From Rhynchonema sp. JSB1_4 (Eukaryota > Nematoda > Chromadorea > Monhysterida > Xyalidae): a stretch of 64,000 nucleotides of DNA. The notes beneath the pieces were generated by a model that did no database searches, had not been told where the DNA came from, and saw only the letters and a program-made list of their open reading frames with translations. Of this stretch, positions 10,632 through 23,439 are shown piece by piece; the first letter of the stretch is position 1, and each line of letters opens with the position of its first letter. A program made the position numbers and the translations under genes. The stretch spans positions 1-64,000 of the forward strand of contig JASAMV010001101.1 of assembly GCA_030248065.1 (NCBI GenBank). The letters run 5' to 3'.

Positions 10632-13600
10632 ATGACCGCTCGTCGACAAGTTGACCACAATAAACCGCCGTCAAATAGTGACCACAATCTGAAATCGGGT
10701 GACCGTGTGGTGTTCATTGACAGTCGCTCGGGTCACCATGAGGATGTGCCTGAGTACGGCACTGTGCGATGGGTGGGCACGTTGGAGGACTTGGATCCGA
10801 GATATGACCAGACATTGGCTGGAGTGGAGTTTGTGAGTGGGGGAATGGTGATGTTTTCCAGCATAAAACTGAGATTATGTTGCCTTGCGATTGCACTTGG
10901 TTCACACGATGATGCCATACATCGTCCATTCATTCTCAGGACCACCCGATCGGCGGCGGTACCGGTCGCTTTTGTGGGCACCAGATTTTTCGTGCCAAGT
11001 TGAATCATGCAAGCTTTGTGCCCTTGATTGGACTCGTCAAGGAAGCCGATTTCAAAGCAAATGTTCAGGAAATGACCAGAAGGTTTGCTTCCAAAAAGGC
11101 TGTTGGTTGCCAGTCATGTGAAACCCTGCCCTGGATTCTGTGGGTAAGCTACAATTTTCTTTCCAGATTGTCCAAAGTTTCACTGACCAATCAAGATTCG
11201 GTCGCCGATATCCACCAACTGAATCGATCCCAATCAGCAGCGAGTGCCGTTATCGCCGGTGGGATGACACAAGAATACACACTCGGTATGCTTGGTTCAT
11301 GGTTGATTTTTGTGTTTGAATGACGGAAAGTGGTTCGTGGTGATGATTATTTGCTGCAGGCAGTTGTGTCGAAGTGGACATCAATGACCGACCAGCGTAT
11401 GGCGTTATTCGGTACATTGGTGATCGAACAAATGATGGGGATCGATTGATTGGCATTGAATTGGTCAGTTGTTGATCGAACAAGATTGGATTGTTGAAAA
11501 ACTTGTGCCGTTATTGGATTGTTATTTAACGAAGGCACTTCTGGTTGTCAGGAAGAAGATCTGCCGTTTAGTTGGACGGAACGAAGCGATGGTTGGTTGG
11601 GTGACCAGGAGCGATTCAAATGTGCCCATCGACGGGGTCTATTCGCGATGCGCTCGAGGATACGACCTGATCAACGATTCCAAACACCCGTGCTCAGTTC
11701 GTGTTGTTGGCATTCTTCTCAGATGTGTTTGTATTTTGATGGGCCGGTATCAGACTTAGTGATTGGATCTCATCTGCCTTGGTCCCACGACTTTTTTTGC
11801 TTTTAGCGATATTTTCGACGTTTGCTGATTGATATTACCCATGTAAATTTGCACTTGTCGAATTAACTGGGAGCAGTAAATCTTGAAATATCTTAAATGC
11901 CCATCCCATCCGATCTGCAAATTTGAAACTGATCATTTGTCCTTACTTATATTCTGTTCTGTAGCTGATTTCGGCCAACTAGACAGCGGCGTGGTCACCG
12001 AGTACACAGCACCTCAGTCGTCAAAGGTCGAACTGCACACGTACTGCGGTGCATACAAGGGCATACAGGGACATCAGAATTCGTGCTATTTGGACACCAC
12101 GCTTTACGTGATGTTTGCGCATACGGCTGTGTTCGATCAGTGAGTTTTGCATTCTAGCTGGATTGCCTTTGAATTCACGTCGCCTTTAGTTGCAGCATTC
12201 TTCTGCGAAAACGTGACAAAAAGAAAGACATGAAAGAGTACAGTGAGCTGCTGCGCGTGTTGTGCACAGAAATTGTGTACCCACTGAGGAAGTAAGTGAA
12301 GACACTTTCAAAAATTCTGTGTTTCTGCAACAACGCTTTGAATGACCCTGTGCACGGATTGTCTTGCGATTTCAGGCACAACTACGTGCGCGCCGACCAC
12401 GTGACAACTTTTAGACGACTAATCGCGGAGGCTGTACCTGAACTGAAAGGATTCCAGACCGAAGAACGAGACCCCGAGGAGCTGTTGACCGTGTTCTTCA
12501 GCACACTCTTCAAACCGAAACCGTATTTATGCATCAGGTTAATTTTATTTAGTTTCGGTTGTCATTTTTTGCTTTCGTCCAGAATCCATTTGTGGTTTTC
12601 GCCTTGATTTCAGACACGAAGACAAGGACAGTTGGCAACACTTCTGTCCGCTGGTGAAACAAGCGTGGTCGAGTCCGACTGAAGAAGATGGCGGCATACC
12701 TGACGTTCAGTTCTTATTAGAACGATCGTACTTTGAGTCGCAGTTGAGGTTCTCCAAGGTAATATTTTGATTAATATTTACAAGCCTGTTGAGGGCTCTA
12801 TCGCCACCGCGTCCGGATACGGTCAACGGGATGCATATGGCGATGTCTCGTTCGATACGCATTCACGTCAGCCTGGGGACGCCAGCCACGTCGCTAAATG
12901 GTGGTACACGGAAGTGACGGACAATCACCAACACACCATCTGTTCTGGACGAGGACGAGGATTAATGCATAATTTTCAGTTCTGTTAACATGTCCTGTGA
13001 TCTGTCCTGATGTCCGTGATCTTTCTCTCTCCTTGGCGCTTTTTGTAGCTTTTATTTGCTGTGGTTTTGTTATAACCAGTGTTGTAACTATTTTCATTTC
13101 CGTAATTGTCCCACCCGGTCTTGTAACTTTGCTTCTATCACTAATTTACGTGCATGGTTTTATGCGTCACTGAGAGCAATAAACCAACCAACAAGCCTGT
13201 TGAACTTGTTGCAGTGTATTTATTTTTCAGGCACCGAGAATTCTAATCATCCAATTACCGCGTTCTGGGCCGGATCGTGCGTATCCGTACATCGCACCCA
13301 ACGAAACACTGGATTTGACATCGATGCTGCATAATCGTACGTTTACAAGTTGGACTCAGGTTTTGGTTGGCGATTTGGATATAATACAGCCTGTCATTCC
13401 AAGCAGGTCCGATTCCATGCACCAATTCTGGTCACCTGGGCACATGCAGCAAAGTGGCGCACTACTTTTGCTCCGAGTGTTACATGACCAAATGTCGGTA
13501 CATGGCCGGTGCTTCCTTCTGTCCTGAATGCTATACCATGGTTGGTTTTTTAATTGAAAATAGATGTGAGGCAATGTTTGGCAATATTTGGTGCTACCGT

Positions 13601-14613
13601 CAGGCCTCAATTTGGGCACTTCTCATAGCGGGCAATCCGAATTTGATGCAGATAATGGGAGCCTGCGGTGCCGGATGTTGAACACGTGACGACGTGAACG
13701 GAAGCCTCCTAGCAAACTCTTTCAAGCATCGTTTAATTTCTTAATCCCCCTAATGATGCCCCGTGAGACTTGGTGGTCGGTGTGGTAAGAGTTGAATCCG
13801 ACCTGGTCTCGTTTCTGAACGAATTCAGAATGATGATCGTTTTGGTTTTGACTAGAAAATGGAAACTTGTTTCCCGACAGTAAATATAGTGACAATATGA
13901 CGATAACTCGATCACCCGCACAGACACACGAATGCAGTGACCACATGCCTAACCGTATCCCCGTTGAGTCGACAATTTTCCAACAAATGCACGCGCGTCG
14001 GTTACCTGTGCGTCGCCATTCGGTCACTTTGTCGGCTGTTTTGTGCATTGAATCATCGCATTACGTTGCGTTCGCCAAATCACCGCGCGACTCGTGGCTG
14101 TTCTATGACAGTTTCGCTGACCTGCTTGTTCCGGAGGTATGGGATGTTTGGGAGAAATGGTTTCTTTCGATTTTGGGGACAGTGTTATTTCAAGAGGTGG
14201 GTAATGCAACGTTCTTGTACGTGGTGATCGCCGATCGGATCCCGTGGTAACGTGACATTTCGTTCTGGATATTTTGACGACACCTGTTGATGCTATCGGT
14301 CACCCAAGTTTGTCACTGATTTTGTAAACTGGTGTTCTACCAGAACAATCGTCTGGAACAACAAGGTGTTCAAACAATTGGTTTATTCGAATGTGCATTC
14401 TCAGACAACACCAAAAAGGTGTATTTGTCCGTCTCACAGGTACGTGCATGTGACGACATAGCCCAGTACCTATCGGCCGAGGGTCACGAACAAGTACGGG
14501 CCAACATTGTGCACGGCAACGAACACTCATTGCCCAAAAACGTTATTCGACTGTTGAAGGACGCCTACGTTTGTTTCTATTATGCACAGGACGCTGAGCA
14601 ACATTTGAGGTAG
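10632..14613 (+). CDS. CYLD: CYLD-type K63/M1 ubiquitin deubiquitinase
   Basis: A USP-family deubiquitinase that trims K63- and M1-linked chains, restraining NF-kB/JNK signalling. Frame-checked exons: 10632-10832, 10940-11082, 11167-11285, 11360-11463, 11552 to about 11702-11726 (donor unresolved), 11965-12139, 12196-12291, 12376-12537, 12614-12758, 13231-13336, 13407-13540, 13924-14136, 14344-14613. Two CAP-Gly domains are visible (YGTVRWVGTLED...GGTGRFCGHQIF and YGVIRYIGD...GLFAMRSRI); vertebrate CYLD has three. The USP domain has the Cys box GHQNSCYLDTTLYVMF, the CYLD-specific EERDPEELLTVFF, a Cys-rich B-box-like insert (13407-13540) and the His box IESSHYVAF followed by LFYDSFAD. All catalytic residues are present, so it should be active. 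The start is the first ATG after a stretch lacking domain resemblance; an upstream in-frame start is possible. Intron 9 holds a retro-insertion. Confidence 0.93.
12780..13203. mobile_element. non-LTR-type insertion in a CYLD intron, 13-bp TSD
   Basis: A 398-bp segment (12793-13190) is flanked by the identical 13-mer ACAAGCCTGTTGA at 12780-12792 and 13191-13203. It ends in AATAAACCAACCAAC, a short AACC-type tail as seen in some LINE/SINE 3' ends. No terminal inverted repeats are visible. It could be a 5'-truncated non-LTR element or a SINE. A 73-codon open frame at its start is not recognisable. Confidence 0.7.
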
Positions 14614-15230
14614 ATGGCAACTGGCCAGTAATACTTGTGACTTTTGCGGTAATTATGGTGTTCAAAATTATAAAATGGTTGGAGTTGTAAAGCATTGCTT
14701 TTCTGTAAAGTGCCTATGGTACAGTTTAATCGACTGCTGTGATTTTAAAGATATTACTTAACGCTTGCTTCAGTATACTCGTCTGATAATACTCCTGCTC
14801 TGTTCTATGGGCTGGGCTTTCTGATTGCCGTGATTGTTGCATTGTTGTTATATAGAGCAAATTTGGGTCTGACAGAATATAAAGCAACTGCACGAAACTC
14901 GTCGAAAATTGTGGTTGATAAAACGTAACGAAAATAATGGGCATAAATTGTAGTAATGTACTGCGGCTCCGTTGTCTCTTGTCTTGCTTTTTGTCACAAT
15001 TGGCACTCAACTGTTTCGCTGAACGATTGCAACGGCTAGAGTATCTCCAAAAAAATTGGGTCACAGCAGGGTCAATAAACGAACGGCAACATAACGGCAC
15101 GCGGTACGAAAAACAACATGGCACGCACAAATGGCACGGGTCACATCCACATCACATCTCATCAAAATCACCTTTCTAAGAAAAAGTTGCACAGCATAGT
15201 CTGGTACAAACACAAAAACCCTGATTTCAA
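14614..15230. other. convergent 3' region of CYLD and HHAT
   Basis: No gene recognised. A plus-strand AATAAA lies near 15074 and may end the CYLD transcript, which would then run to within about 160 bp of the HHAT stop codon. Confidence 0.4.
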
Positions 15231-18200
15231 TCATTCCGATTTCCCATGTATTTTCTGACCACTTTGTTCCCACGCGTCCGATTCGATTCCGACTTGATTC
15301 ATTGTATAGAACAACATCGCCCACGCAATGGCCATGTATGGATAGGCGATCACATTCGACCAACAGTTATATTCAATGATTTCCCCAGCATTCAAACTGC
15401 CGAGAAAGTGGTACACCCCGAGAATACCCATGGCTGTGGGCACAATTTGAATAATGCCGATTACGCGACGCTGATTGGCTGGCGACAGTGATTGGTCGAA
15501 TCGAACGCGGAAGGCGGAGTTGGTGTACAGGGCCGAGCCGAACATCTCAAGTATGAGCTCCAAGCAACTGATCACACACCAGCGAATGATGCTGGAATGT
15601 GGGCAGAATGGTATTGATACATAGTGTTATTCAAGCGCGTGAATATTTTCGGTTCTGTCATCGTGCACATCGGTTGGATTTTTGATTGCGAGTACACGTT
15701 GAACTGCCCACCACGTGAGTCGTGACGTTTGTATTTATCTTTCAATTTCATGCCGCCCCTGACGTCAGCTTAAAAGTTCTGTGTTATCTCTTTTGATCCA
15801 ATTTTACGGTGGTTGAGACTAGTGGGCATCAACATATAGTGAAGCTCGATAGATGGTTGATGCAAAAATTGATGCACCAATTATCGTGTTTCATATGCCG
15901 GCAGACCATATTGATACCGAAGATCCCTGCAAACTCTGAACACACTAACTTCCGATCAGCTCCGTGCCATGCGATCACGAACGCATAGGTGCCCAACAGA
16001 CCAGACAATTTTTTTACCGGACCACCCCATTTGTTGAATATCGATATCAACGGCAGATAGATGTTGTCCTTAACCCAATAATACAGTCCTCGATCGAAAC
16101 CGCGCCACATTTGCGAATACAGCGTGGTGCGAAGGACACAACGTGGTGACGGTAGGGGCTGGAGACGGTCAATTGAAGCGAACAAATTGGGCAGACCGAA
16201 AATGACGTAGTATTTGAGATGGAACTGCGAACCGGCCAGGATGCCCATGCTGAATGATGCTGGTCCCGAGAGTTTACTCAGCAGCCTGGGATTCTGAAGA
16301 ATTAAAAAAGTTCTTGCGGCAATAATGTTATTTTATGAGAGCAATCTGTTTTTAGCCCATGTCGCCAAGCGGTGCCGTCGATGTCCGGGCGCACCGCCCG
16401 TCTGTGAAAGCAGGAGTGCACGGAATGGCCAACACAACACCCCGGCGTTACATCATTTTGACAAGAAAATGGGATTTTCTGTTCATTTGCTTGTTTCTCA
16501 TCATGAACCATCAAATACGTATCGTTGCATTGGAACGTTGTGACTGAACACACCGACATAAATGTGGTTTGGTACAGGTAGTGCAGCCATATCTCCATCA
16601 AGAATGTGCAAATGATCAACTTGACAGCATCGAGTGTAATACGAAACCATTTGCGTTTCTGGCTGCCCCGCTCGGCCCATTGACGGGTGAAGTCGGCATA
16701 TCCGGTGATGACACAAATCTAGAACATGATATGACGCTGATTGATGCTTCTGTCAGCACCACACACAACCAAAGGGTTGCCGAAGTCTTAAAAAAGTCGT
16801 TGGTTCGAGTCCCACCGTGCTCAAATTTTAGTTTGACTTTTTTGTGGATCTTTTACTTCAGTGCGTCAGGCACGCATATTTTTCACTGCGCTTGCCGTCT
16901 GTCTGTCAACAGTTTGATGGGGATCATAAGTTTGATCAAAACAGGATAAACAATGACGAAAACTAACTAACCGAGTATGGCCAATAGAACGCGTAGAATA
17001 TGTATTCCCGAAACATCGCCCACTCCCTGGGGAACGCACTTTTCGTATTCGACAGTTTATCCTGATTTTCCCGTTTCGCCACATGACCACAGAAACTGAT
17101 AAGCGACAGACATTTGTAGGTGTACAACAGGTGTGTGGGTGTGACCTTCAAGAAGGTGTGACTCATCGAAGAATGCTGAATAAGTCCCTTGGGGCTTACG
17201 TGGATGGGACACACGACGGTCAAGATTTCAGAAAAAATAGTTTCCCAAATAAGCCCACACTGTGTATAAGCATATGCAACTAACACTGCTGAAAATGAAT
17301 TTAGATGGGGCTTATTCGGAAACTCTTCCGAACAACCCCCACTGGGGAATTTATTCGGGGAGGAGGAGCTTATGGCATTCTCCGGAGTTTACAAAACTAT
17401 AATGGTCAATTTTGAGCACTTGTAAGGACAATGTTAGCTGAAGATGGATGACTTATCCCAAGTTTAAACCTGCGCCCAATTGTCGGCAGTCGGATTGTCG
17501 TGGACGCGTAGTTGGACTAGAATGAATGGATTCACGAATTTGAGTTCGAACGCGGCTAGCAGCCAAACGGGAAGCATCGATTGATGGCGGACACACATCG
17601 AGATGGTGAGCAGTGACAATAACAGAACGGTGCACGTCTGAAACATTACATCATCCGATTCACATCCGATTTTTGCCCAGCAGACAAAGTTCCAAGACAG
17701 GTCTGGAGGACCGACCACCATATTTGTGGTCATTTTGGGCAGGGTTGAAAAAAATTTTTTTTATTAGAGCACTGTTTTTTTAAAAAAAAAACACAAAAAA
17801 AAATTATTTTTTTTTGAAAAAATTTTTTTAGTTAGAAAAAGTAGCGCAAACGTCGTTTCAGGTGAAATGGAGGCGCTACACAAAAATTTTTGAAAACTCG
17901 AAATTTTTCGTCACGTGACCCCTCAAGTTGGGTCATCAACGCATGTACGAAGGCGATTCGGTTATTCTAGCAGGATCTGAACGTGACGTGGACTCGACAC
18001 GCCCATTTTATTATCAGTGTTTGTCGGTAATATAAATATCACGCGGACGTGGTGGCGACTAACTGCGTAGATTGTCGCAGAATACTAAATTTCACGTGCC
18101 AAACATAGATGATAGTGATTCAACGACCATAGGAAACGATTACCGTTTATGTATTATAGCTGGTAAAGTTCTGATCAAAGGAGTGATGTACCGGAGAATT

Positions 18201-19632
18201 CCAAATATGCTCCTCCAAAAAGCAGCCACTGGAAACAAATTAGTTGTTCTGAATAAGCGCGCCGCAGCTGCAGACATTTTTATTCATGTCTCACATGCTT
18301 ATACAAAGTGCGGGCATATATGGGAAATTGATTGAAACCTCATATTCGATGTGAATCCTAAGCTAAGCCCCAGGGGGCGTACTTGGCATTCTCCGGTACG
18401 GGTACCTGAATTCTCTAAATAGAGCCCCTGTGAATGATGCTCTCAAGACACTGAATGAAATGAAAAGTTTCTGTTCATGATCCTGCGCCAGTATACGCAC
18501 AACTTGTATGTACACATGGTGCCTATTCATTTCCATACGCCCTGTATAATCGTTTCACAGATTCACAGATTGGTGGGGCTACAATATAGAAAACTATGGT
18601 GCCGAAGAAGCATGCCCTGACTTATCCTTTAAAAAAACTGAGGTCCATCACTTCTTTATGAGTCATTTTGGCGGTCAAACTAAGCGCCGCAGGCTCGATT
18701 TTGGGAAATTTGACCCAACCTAGAAAAAATTTTCAAAAATTTATGCCTCAAAAAGGCCATTTTTGGAAGAATTAGGCGATTTTATTTTTCCGAAAAACTC
18801 GTGTTTTTAATTTAAAAAAAACAGAATATCTGGCTGTTCAAAAAAAAAAATTTTTTTTTTAAATTTTTTTTAAATTAACCACTGTTTTTTTGAAACAACC
18901 CTGATTTTGGGTGCAACAGACATGAGCGAAAACTAATGGCCACGGTGCGAAATTTGGTAGTCCGGATGCATGATTTCATGACACAGTAAACAAATCAGTG
19001 TGCCAGACAGACCTGCATCAGTCCGAAGTAACACACGTGCAGCATGAGCGAGAGGAACATGAGCGTGTTTTTCTGCGCACCGACGGTCAGCTGCAGCCAG
19101 TCGGTGATGACGATCATCAGAGAATTGGCGGACAAGCAGACGATGTATTTGGATGCTATAGTTAGGAACCACTCCCAATCGTGACAATCGGCCGCTTTCA
19201 ACCAACCCGTCAGGGGCGACCCTGAAGATGCATGGTTGTAGATGGTGCACCACTGATGAGCATGGGTGATATGATAAGTAACGAGTAACGATTGCGCGTG
19301 ACAAGAAGGAAAGCGACACGTGATTTGCCACATGGAAATCCATGCGAGTGTGTACGCAGTGCTTGAGGTTAAGTTCAGGAGCGAGACACCAACCATAAGA
19401 AAACACTAGCCCGACCCGACCGACCATCGGTGTCCACGTATTCCCAGCGATTTTGGCTGGTTTTCAATTTTTCGGTTTCCAGCCACACCAACACAAATGC
19501 ACCCGTGATATTAGCAATGTAGTACCCGGCGTAGACCAGAATCTCCAAACGCGGTAGAGTGGCCGGCTGCCATTTTCGGGATTTCTCAGCGATTGGCGCA
19601 GGGGGTACGCTGACATCATCCGAAGCTTTCAT
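15231..19632 (-). CDS. HHAT: hedgehog acyltransferase (HHAT/rasp), MBOAT family
   Basis: A multipass endoplasmic-reticulum enzyme that transfers palmitate to the N-terminal Cys of Hedgehog-type ligands. Seven exons, all frame-checked, from the start: 19425-19632, 19013-19221, 17470-17637, 16972-17175, 16554-16718, 15950-16293, 15231-15591; together 552 residues (human about 490). It begins with a membrane segment preceded by LPRLEILVYAGYYI. The HHAT signature GLPNLFASIDRLQPLPSPRC leads to MWRGFDRGLYYWV, which holds the conserved Asp. AFVIAWHGA holds the invariant MBOAT His. The C-terminus has the expected last membrane helix (PYMAIAWAMLFY). Intron 2 carries a 1.16-kb hAT element. A closely related MBOAT (HHATL) lacks the His, so HHAT is preferred. 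Confidence 0.92.
16770..16836 (+). repeat. tRNA-like / SINE-like fragment
   Basis: GTTGCCGAAGT (A-box-like, 16776-16786) is followed by GGTTCGAGTCC (B box, 16802-16812), then CCACCGTGCT. The flanks AGCAC (from 16755) and GTGCT could form only five acceptor pairs, and the anticodon arm is not convincing. It is therefore a degenerate tRNA or a tRNA-derived SINE head inside an HHAT intron, not an intact tRNA gene. Confidence 0.4.
17740..18903. mobile_element. 1.16-kb hAT element in HHAT intron 2, TSD ATTTTGGG
   Basis: It begins CAGGGTTG and ends CAACCCTG, with identical 8-bp flanks ATTTTGGG (17732-17739 and 18904-18911). Long A/T homopolymer runs lie just inside both ends. No transposase domain was recognised; the longest frame (18072-18335) is only 87 codons. 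A related terminus starts at 63756. Its interior around 18285-18420 resembles, in inverse orientation, HHAT intron 3 at about 17180-17400 (shared CATATGCTTATAC-like and GGCATTCTCCGG motifs). Confidence 0.88.
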
Positions 19633-19830
19633 GATCGCATTCGGTTTGACTTGTTCGATCAGCTTTTAATCCAACAAACTTCAAATGACCGAGTTCAAAT
19701 CCACGTTATATAAAATTGTTATCACTGCTGTGAAGCTGAAATGCCACGCATGATGCGCTAACGGAACGAATGTTTCAACTTCCACTGTCACGAATCATCA
19801 GGCGTGTTTGCGATTAACATTTATGAAAAG

Positions 19831-20185
19831 TATAGTCCAGCCACGAACTCATGAGACGACTTATTTTGAAGTTGACTTGAACGGATCCAATAAGGTTCCG
19901 GTTCCACGTATTTCGGAAATGAAAAAAAGAGAAACACATGCATAAAAACACGCTCTCCACCTCGGTGCATAAATTCCCTTTTGACTCCCAAAACATTTGT
20001 TTGTTGAACGACGTTGCTGTTCGCGTAAGCACGCAACAAATTGAGGTCAGCCAGCTGGAACTTGTCATCATATCTCTCGGCCCAATCTTTCTTTTGTTTG
20101 CGAAAACCCGTGTAACCGGCGCATTTTTTAATCTGGCCAAGCAAGCTTTAAAAAGAGCGTCTCATGAGCACGTGGCTTGACTATA
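19831..20185. mobile_element. TATAGTCCAGCCACG-family MITE, copy 1
   Basis: The terminal inverted repeats are about 28 bp: TATAGTCCAGCCACGAACTC at the left and, complemented, TATAGTCAAGCCACGTGCTC at the right, both continuing ATGAGACG. The TA at each end suggests a TA target. It lies about 200 bp upstream of the HHAT start codon. Read on the minus strand the interior keeps an open frame with [10 protein letters not shown] and VKREFMHRGGER, which is also found in the copy at 61463-61818. Confidence 0.85.
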
Positions 20186-20405
20186 CGGTCATAACCCAAA
20201 TTGCAACAATAATATTTTAACGTTGAAATTTCTGTGGACAAACGAATGGGTGCCTGCGTGGGCACCATGTTAAAGATATATTCATTTCATGAATCAAGCA
20301 AGGGTGTCAGTTTATTCAGAAAGACTTGTGTAACAATAGCACCATTTTTGACAAGATAAATATCAGCTGGGTTGGCGTCTGGCCTGCACAACAAAACATA
20401 AAATG

Positions 20406-21706
20406 CTAAACTGTACCATTTAGCTTTTTGAACAACAGTTTCCACGCAAGTAACGGGTAGGGCTGCTGTAGTTTTGAGCTGAACAAATCAAAATCCACAG
20501 ATTCTAGTCTGCGCAGGAACAAGTCAGCAGTAACGGCCGGCAAGAGAGCCGGTCTCAGACAAGATTCAATGGTTGAAACTTTTGAGCGAGCATCGTTGAG
20601 ACATCTGTTGGCACGTGAGTGCAGTGAAGTGACAAGTGGCTTCAGCTCAGTGGGACGTGCGGAGGAGAAGAACTGGAATTGTGTGAGAAATTATGTAATT
20701 ATATATTACAAATGTGATGTAAGCGTCTCGAATATTGCTGTGAAAGTGAGCGCAAAGCTTAGTTTTTCTTTTCAAAACAAATGAAGCAGCGTGAAGCAGA
20801 AATTAGTCGAAAATACCTGCTCCTGAGTGAGATTATGCCGAATCATCAACGACTCTGGCAGGAGCACAACACCACTGGCCCGTAACGGGGCCACAGAGCG
20901 AAGCAAGGTACTGATGCCCATAGCTGCGCTCAGATTTGTGACCACAGATGTGCACGGGTCCTGGTCTGGAACGGGAATTCGTGGTCTGAGCCGGAACAGC
21001 GACGAGCGGCGCAAGAATTCGATAGCAACGAGCATGAGAGTGCCCTGAATTTCATGTCCGTGAGCAGAAACGTCGGCGACATCGCGAAATGGCCGATCAC
21101 CCAACGTGCGTTGTCGTGCCGTCAGCAGACGTTGCAAATGTGCGTGCAACCAGCTGTGTTCGGCGCAGACTGGATGCAGAGCACGCACACACGGTTGGCT
21201 GAAGAGCATGGAAATATTTTTTATTGAACACCAATGGAGAAACGATAACATTTGAAATTAACCGGACCGCACCGAGGAAGAGGTTTCTTGTCGGCAACGA
21301 ACAGTGCGTCGATTGTATCTCTCCAAAATTGCAGCCGATAAACATCGGCCGTCCCTGAATATCTTTGAATTTGATTGCGAACCATCGACAATTCAACGTT
21401 CAGGGCGCGGATCTGCAAATGACGGAAACGTGAAATAGTGTCTTCATTAACGTGGTGTTCTTTCAGGTTTCAACTCACAGCAAACATCTGCGTTCGCACA
21501 TCAGCCGGCAGTAAAAGTGTGCAGAGGTAATTGTCGTAATCGCGTGATTTCACCAATTCTCGGCAATGGGATTGATCTGGATTGTCTGTTTCTGTCGATT
21601 GAGAATTAGAGGATGCAATGTATCGATTGCAGAAATTAGTTAGAATCGTTCCGGAACTGGCTTTGTTACAGAAAATCAAGCGTCGAGAGCAGACAAATGT
21701 TGCCAT
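20406..21706 (-). CDS. NDUFAF6: NDUFAF6-type mitochondrial complex I assembly factor
   Basis: A squalene/phytoene-synthase-fold protein of mitochondria needed for early complex I assembly (ND1 module); in this family it is not thought to synthesise phytoene. Exons from the start: 21479-21706, 21273-21412, 20817-21198, 20406-20672, all frame-consistent, giving 338 residues (human about 333). The N-terminus MATFVCSRRLIF is Arg-containing and uncharged by acids, as expected of a mitochondrial presequence. Family landmarks are CRELVKSRDYDNYLCTLLLP, RALNVELSMVRNQIQ, LQFWRDTIDALF and the C-terminal YPLLAWKLLFKKL. A TTTATT (AATAAA on the coding strand) at 20311-20316 is a likely poly(A) signal. It is divergent from BPTF across about 4.6 kb. 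Confidence 0.92.
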
Positions 21707-23439
21707 TGACGTCGAGGTAATGCCAGTTTACCGCTGCGCTGTCTAAAGTTACCAATTGGCATATCCTTTGATTTCCGTTGCAAGAACACCGACATCCAAT
21801 GGGAAAACGCAGTCGACACAAAAGATGTGTATTATCCGTATGACGAACTAAACTTGATGAGCAAATGACTTTACTTGGGGTCGCATCCGCTTCACCATTT
21901 GGCGGCCGCTCTCGAACGCCATTCGGCGTTGACATTTTTTTCCGTATTTTTTTTTACATTTCGAGCACAAGCGGGAAAGCTGTTTCCCGGTTCCAACCAA
22001 AACAAGGTCATCAAAAAATAGTGTAGTGCTGCACCTCCTACAATTGCCGCGTGAATACAAACCGTTTTTTTCCCTAAAAAACCGAAAAAAAACCGTTTTT
22101 CCCAGCGTTGCGGAGGTGTGAAAAAACGAAAACAACCAGGCGCGCAGACCGAGACCGAAGGTTTTTACCCAAAAATTCGGCTTTTTATTGGAATGAGGGA
22201 CAAATTTTTTTTCAAAACGCGAATCTATCATGCCAAAGGTCGCAGTAATTGCTTGTTTCGGGCATAGTAGAACATAACAAAATAACCTGAAAAACATATG
22301 CGCGATGTCGGTACACAATACACAAAACATGTGCTCAAAGTGCTTGTTTTGAGTTCCCCTATGCTTATACACTGCAGTTGCAGGTGAAAAAATCGGTTTT
22401 TTAGGAAAAAAACGGAAAAACCGTTTTTTTTCGTGCAATATATTTTTCCGGAAAAATTGCACGGCGGATTTTGAGCTTTTATAAAAAAGTGTCAAAATTG
22501 TGGGAAAAACCTATTTTTAATGCAGAAACATACTTTTCCAAGTGTTTTCCACCACTTTTATGGCTTTTATTCGCACTTTCGCAACAGGATCACCTTTCAT
22601 ACACCACTTTTAGCGCATAATGTGCCTGCCAAATTTCCACCACAGTAACCGGTGCCCAAATTTGGCTCGGAAAAACGGTTTTTTTCAGTAAATATATTCT
22701 TCCGAAAAAATTGCAACAATTTTATGCACTGCGGCTCTTTACCGGTTTTTCCGTTTTCCCCAATAATATAAAGAACCCGTTCTTCAGCAACAAAAGCACC
22801 TCCATCACAGAATACGGCAAAAATAAAAATTCGAGAAGATTATTGCGAATCCGCATCAGCGTCAGGTTGCATTGCAACGCAAAATGTCCGCGCCCGCGGA
22901 CAGTTGATGCGGCTCGTTCTTGGTGAGTTGTGTTCAAGGAACGGCTGCTGTGTATTGTTTGCTTTGCTATCGCCAGTGCCTGTCCGTGCATCGTGCTTGC
23001 CTGACGCAAGCAAAGTTAATAAAAAGTGGTGCTGTGCTATGCACCCAGAAAATATAGGCGGGGCTGTACTTGCCATAAAAAATGGATTGTTTCGTGAAAA
23101 AACTGTTTTTATTCGGTTGTTTCAACGGTTTCTGGAGGGGGAGAAAACGGAAGAAAACCGAAAAAAAACCGCAGCTGCTTGGAAACTTTTTAAGTGTTTT
23201 TTCGCAGATTTTTCGCCAAATTCAAACAATAATTTCGTGAGCCAGATTTTGGTGGAAGACACGAGGTGTAAAAGTGCATTGTTTTGATCATTTTGGTTGT
23301 TATGAGTGTCAAAAACACCCTAAGACATCATGACCAGACAGGGAATTGGGAATTCTATGACCTGAGGTTGGAAATTTTTCTGAAACGTTTTTTAAAAAGA
23401 AAAATTTGGAAAAAACTTTTTTTACATCTCTGCTCTGAC

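Noticed and set aside
16770..16836. Intact tRNA gene
   Set aside because: A B box is present, but the acceptor stem pairs only partly and no convincing anticodon arm exists.
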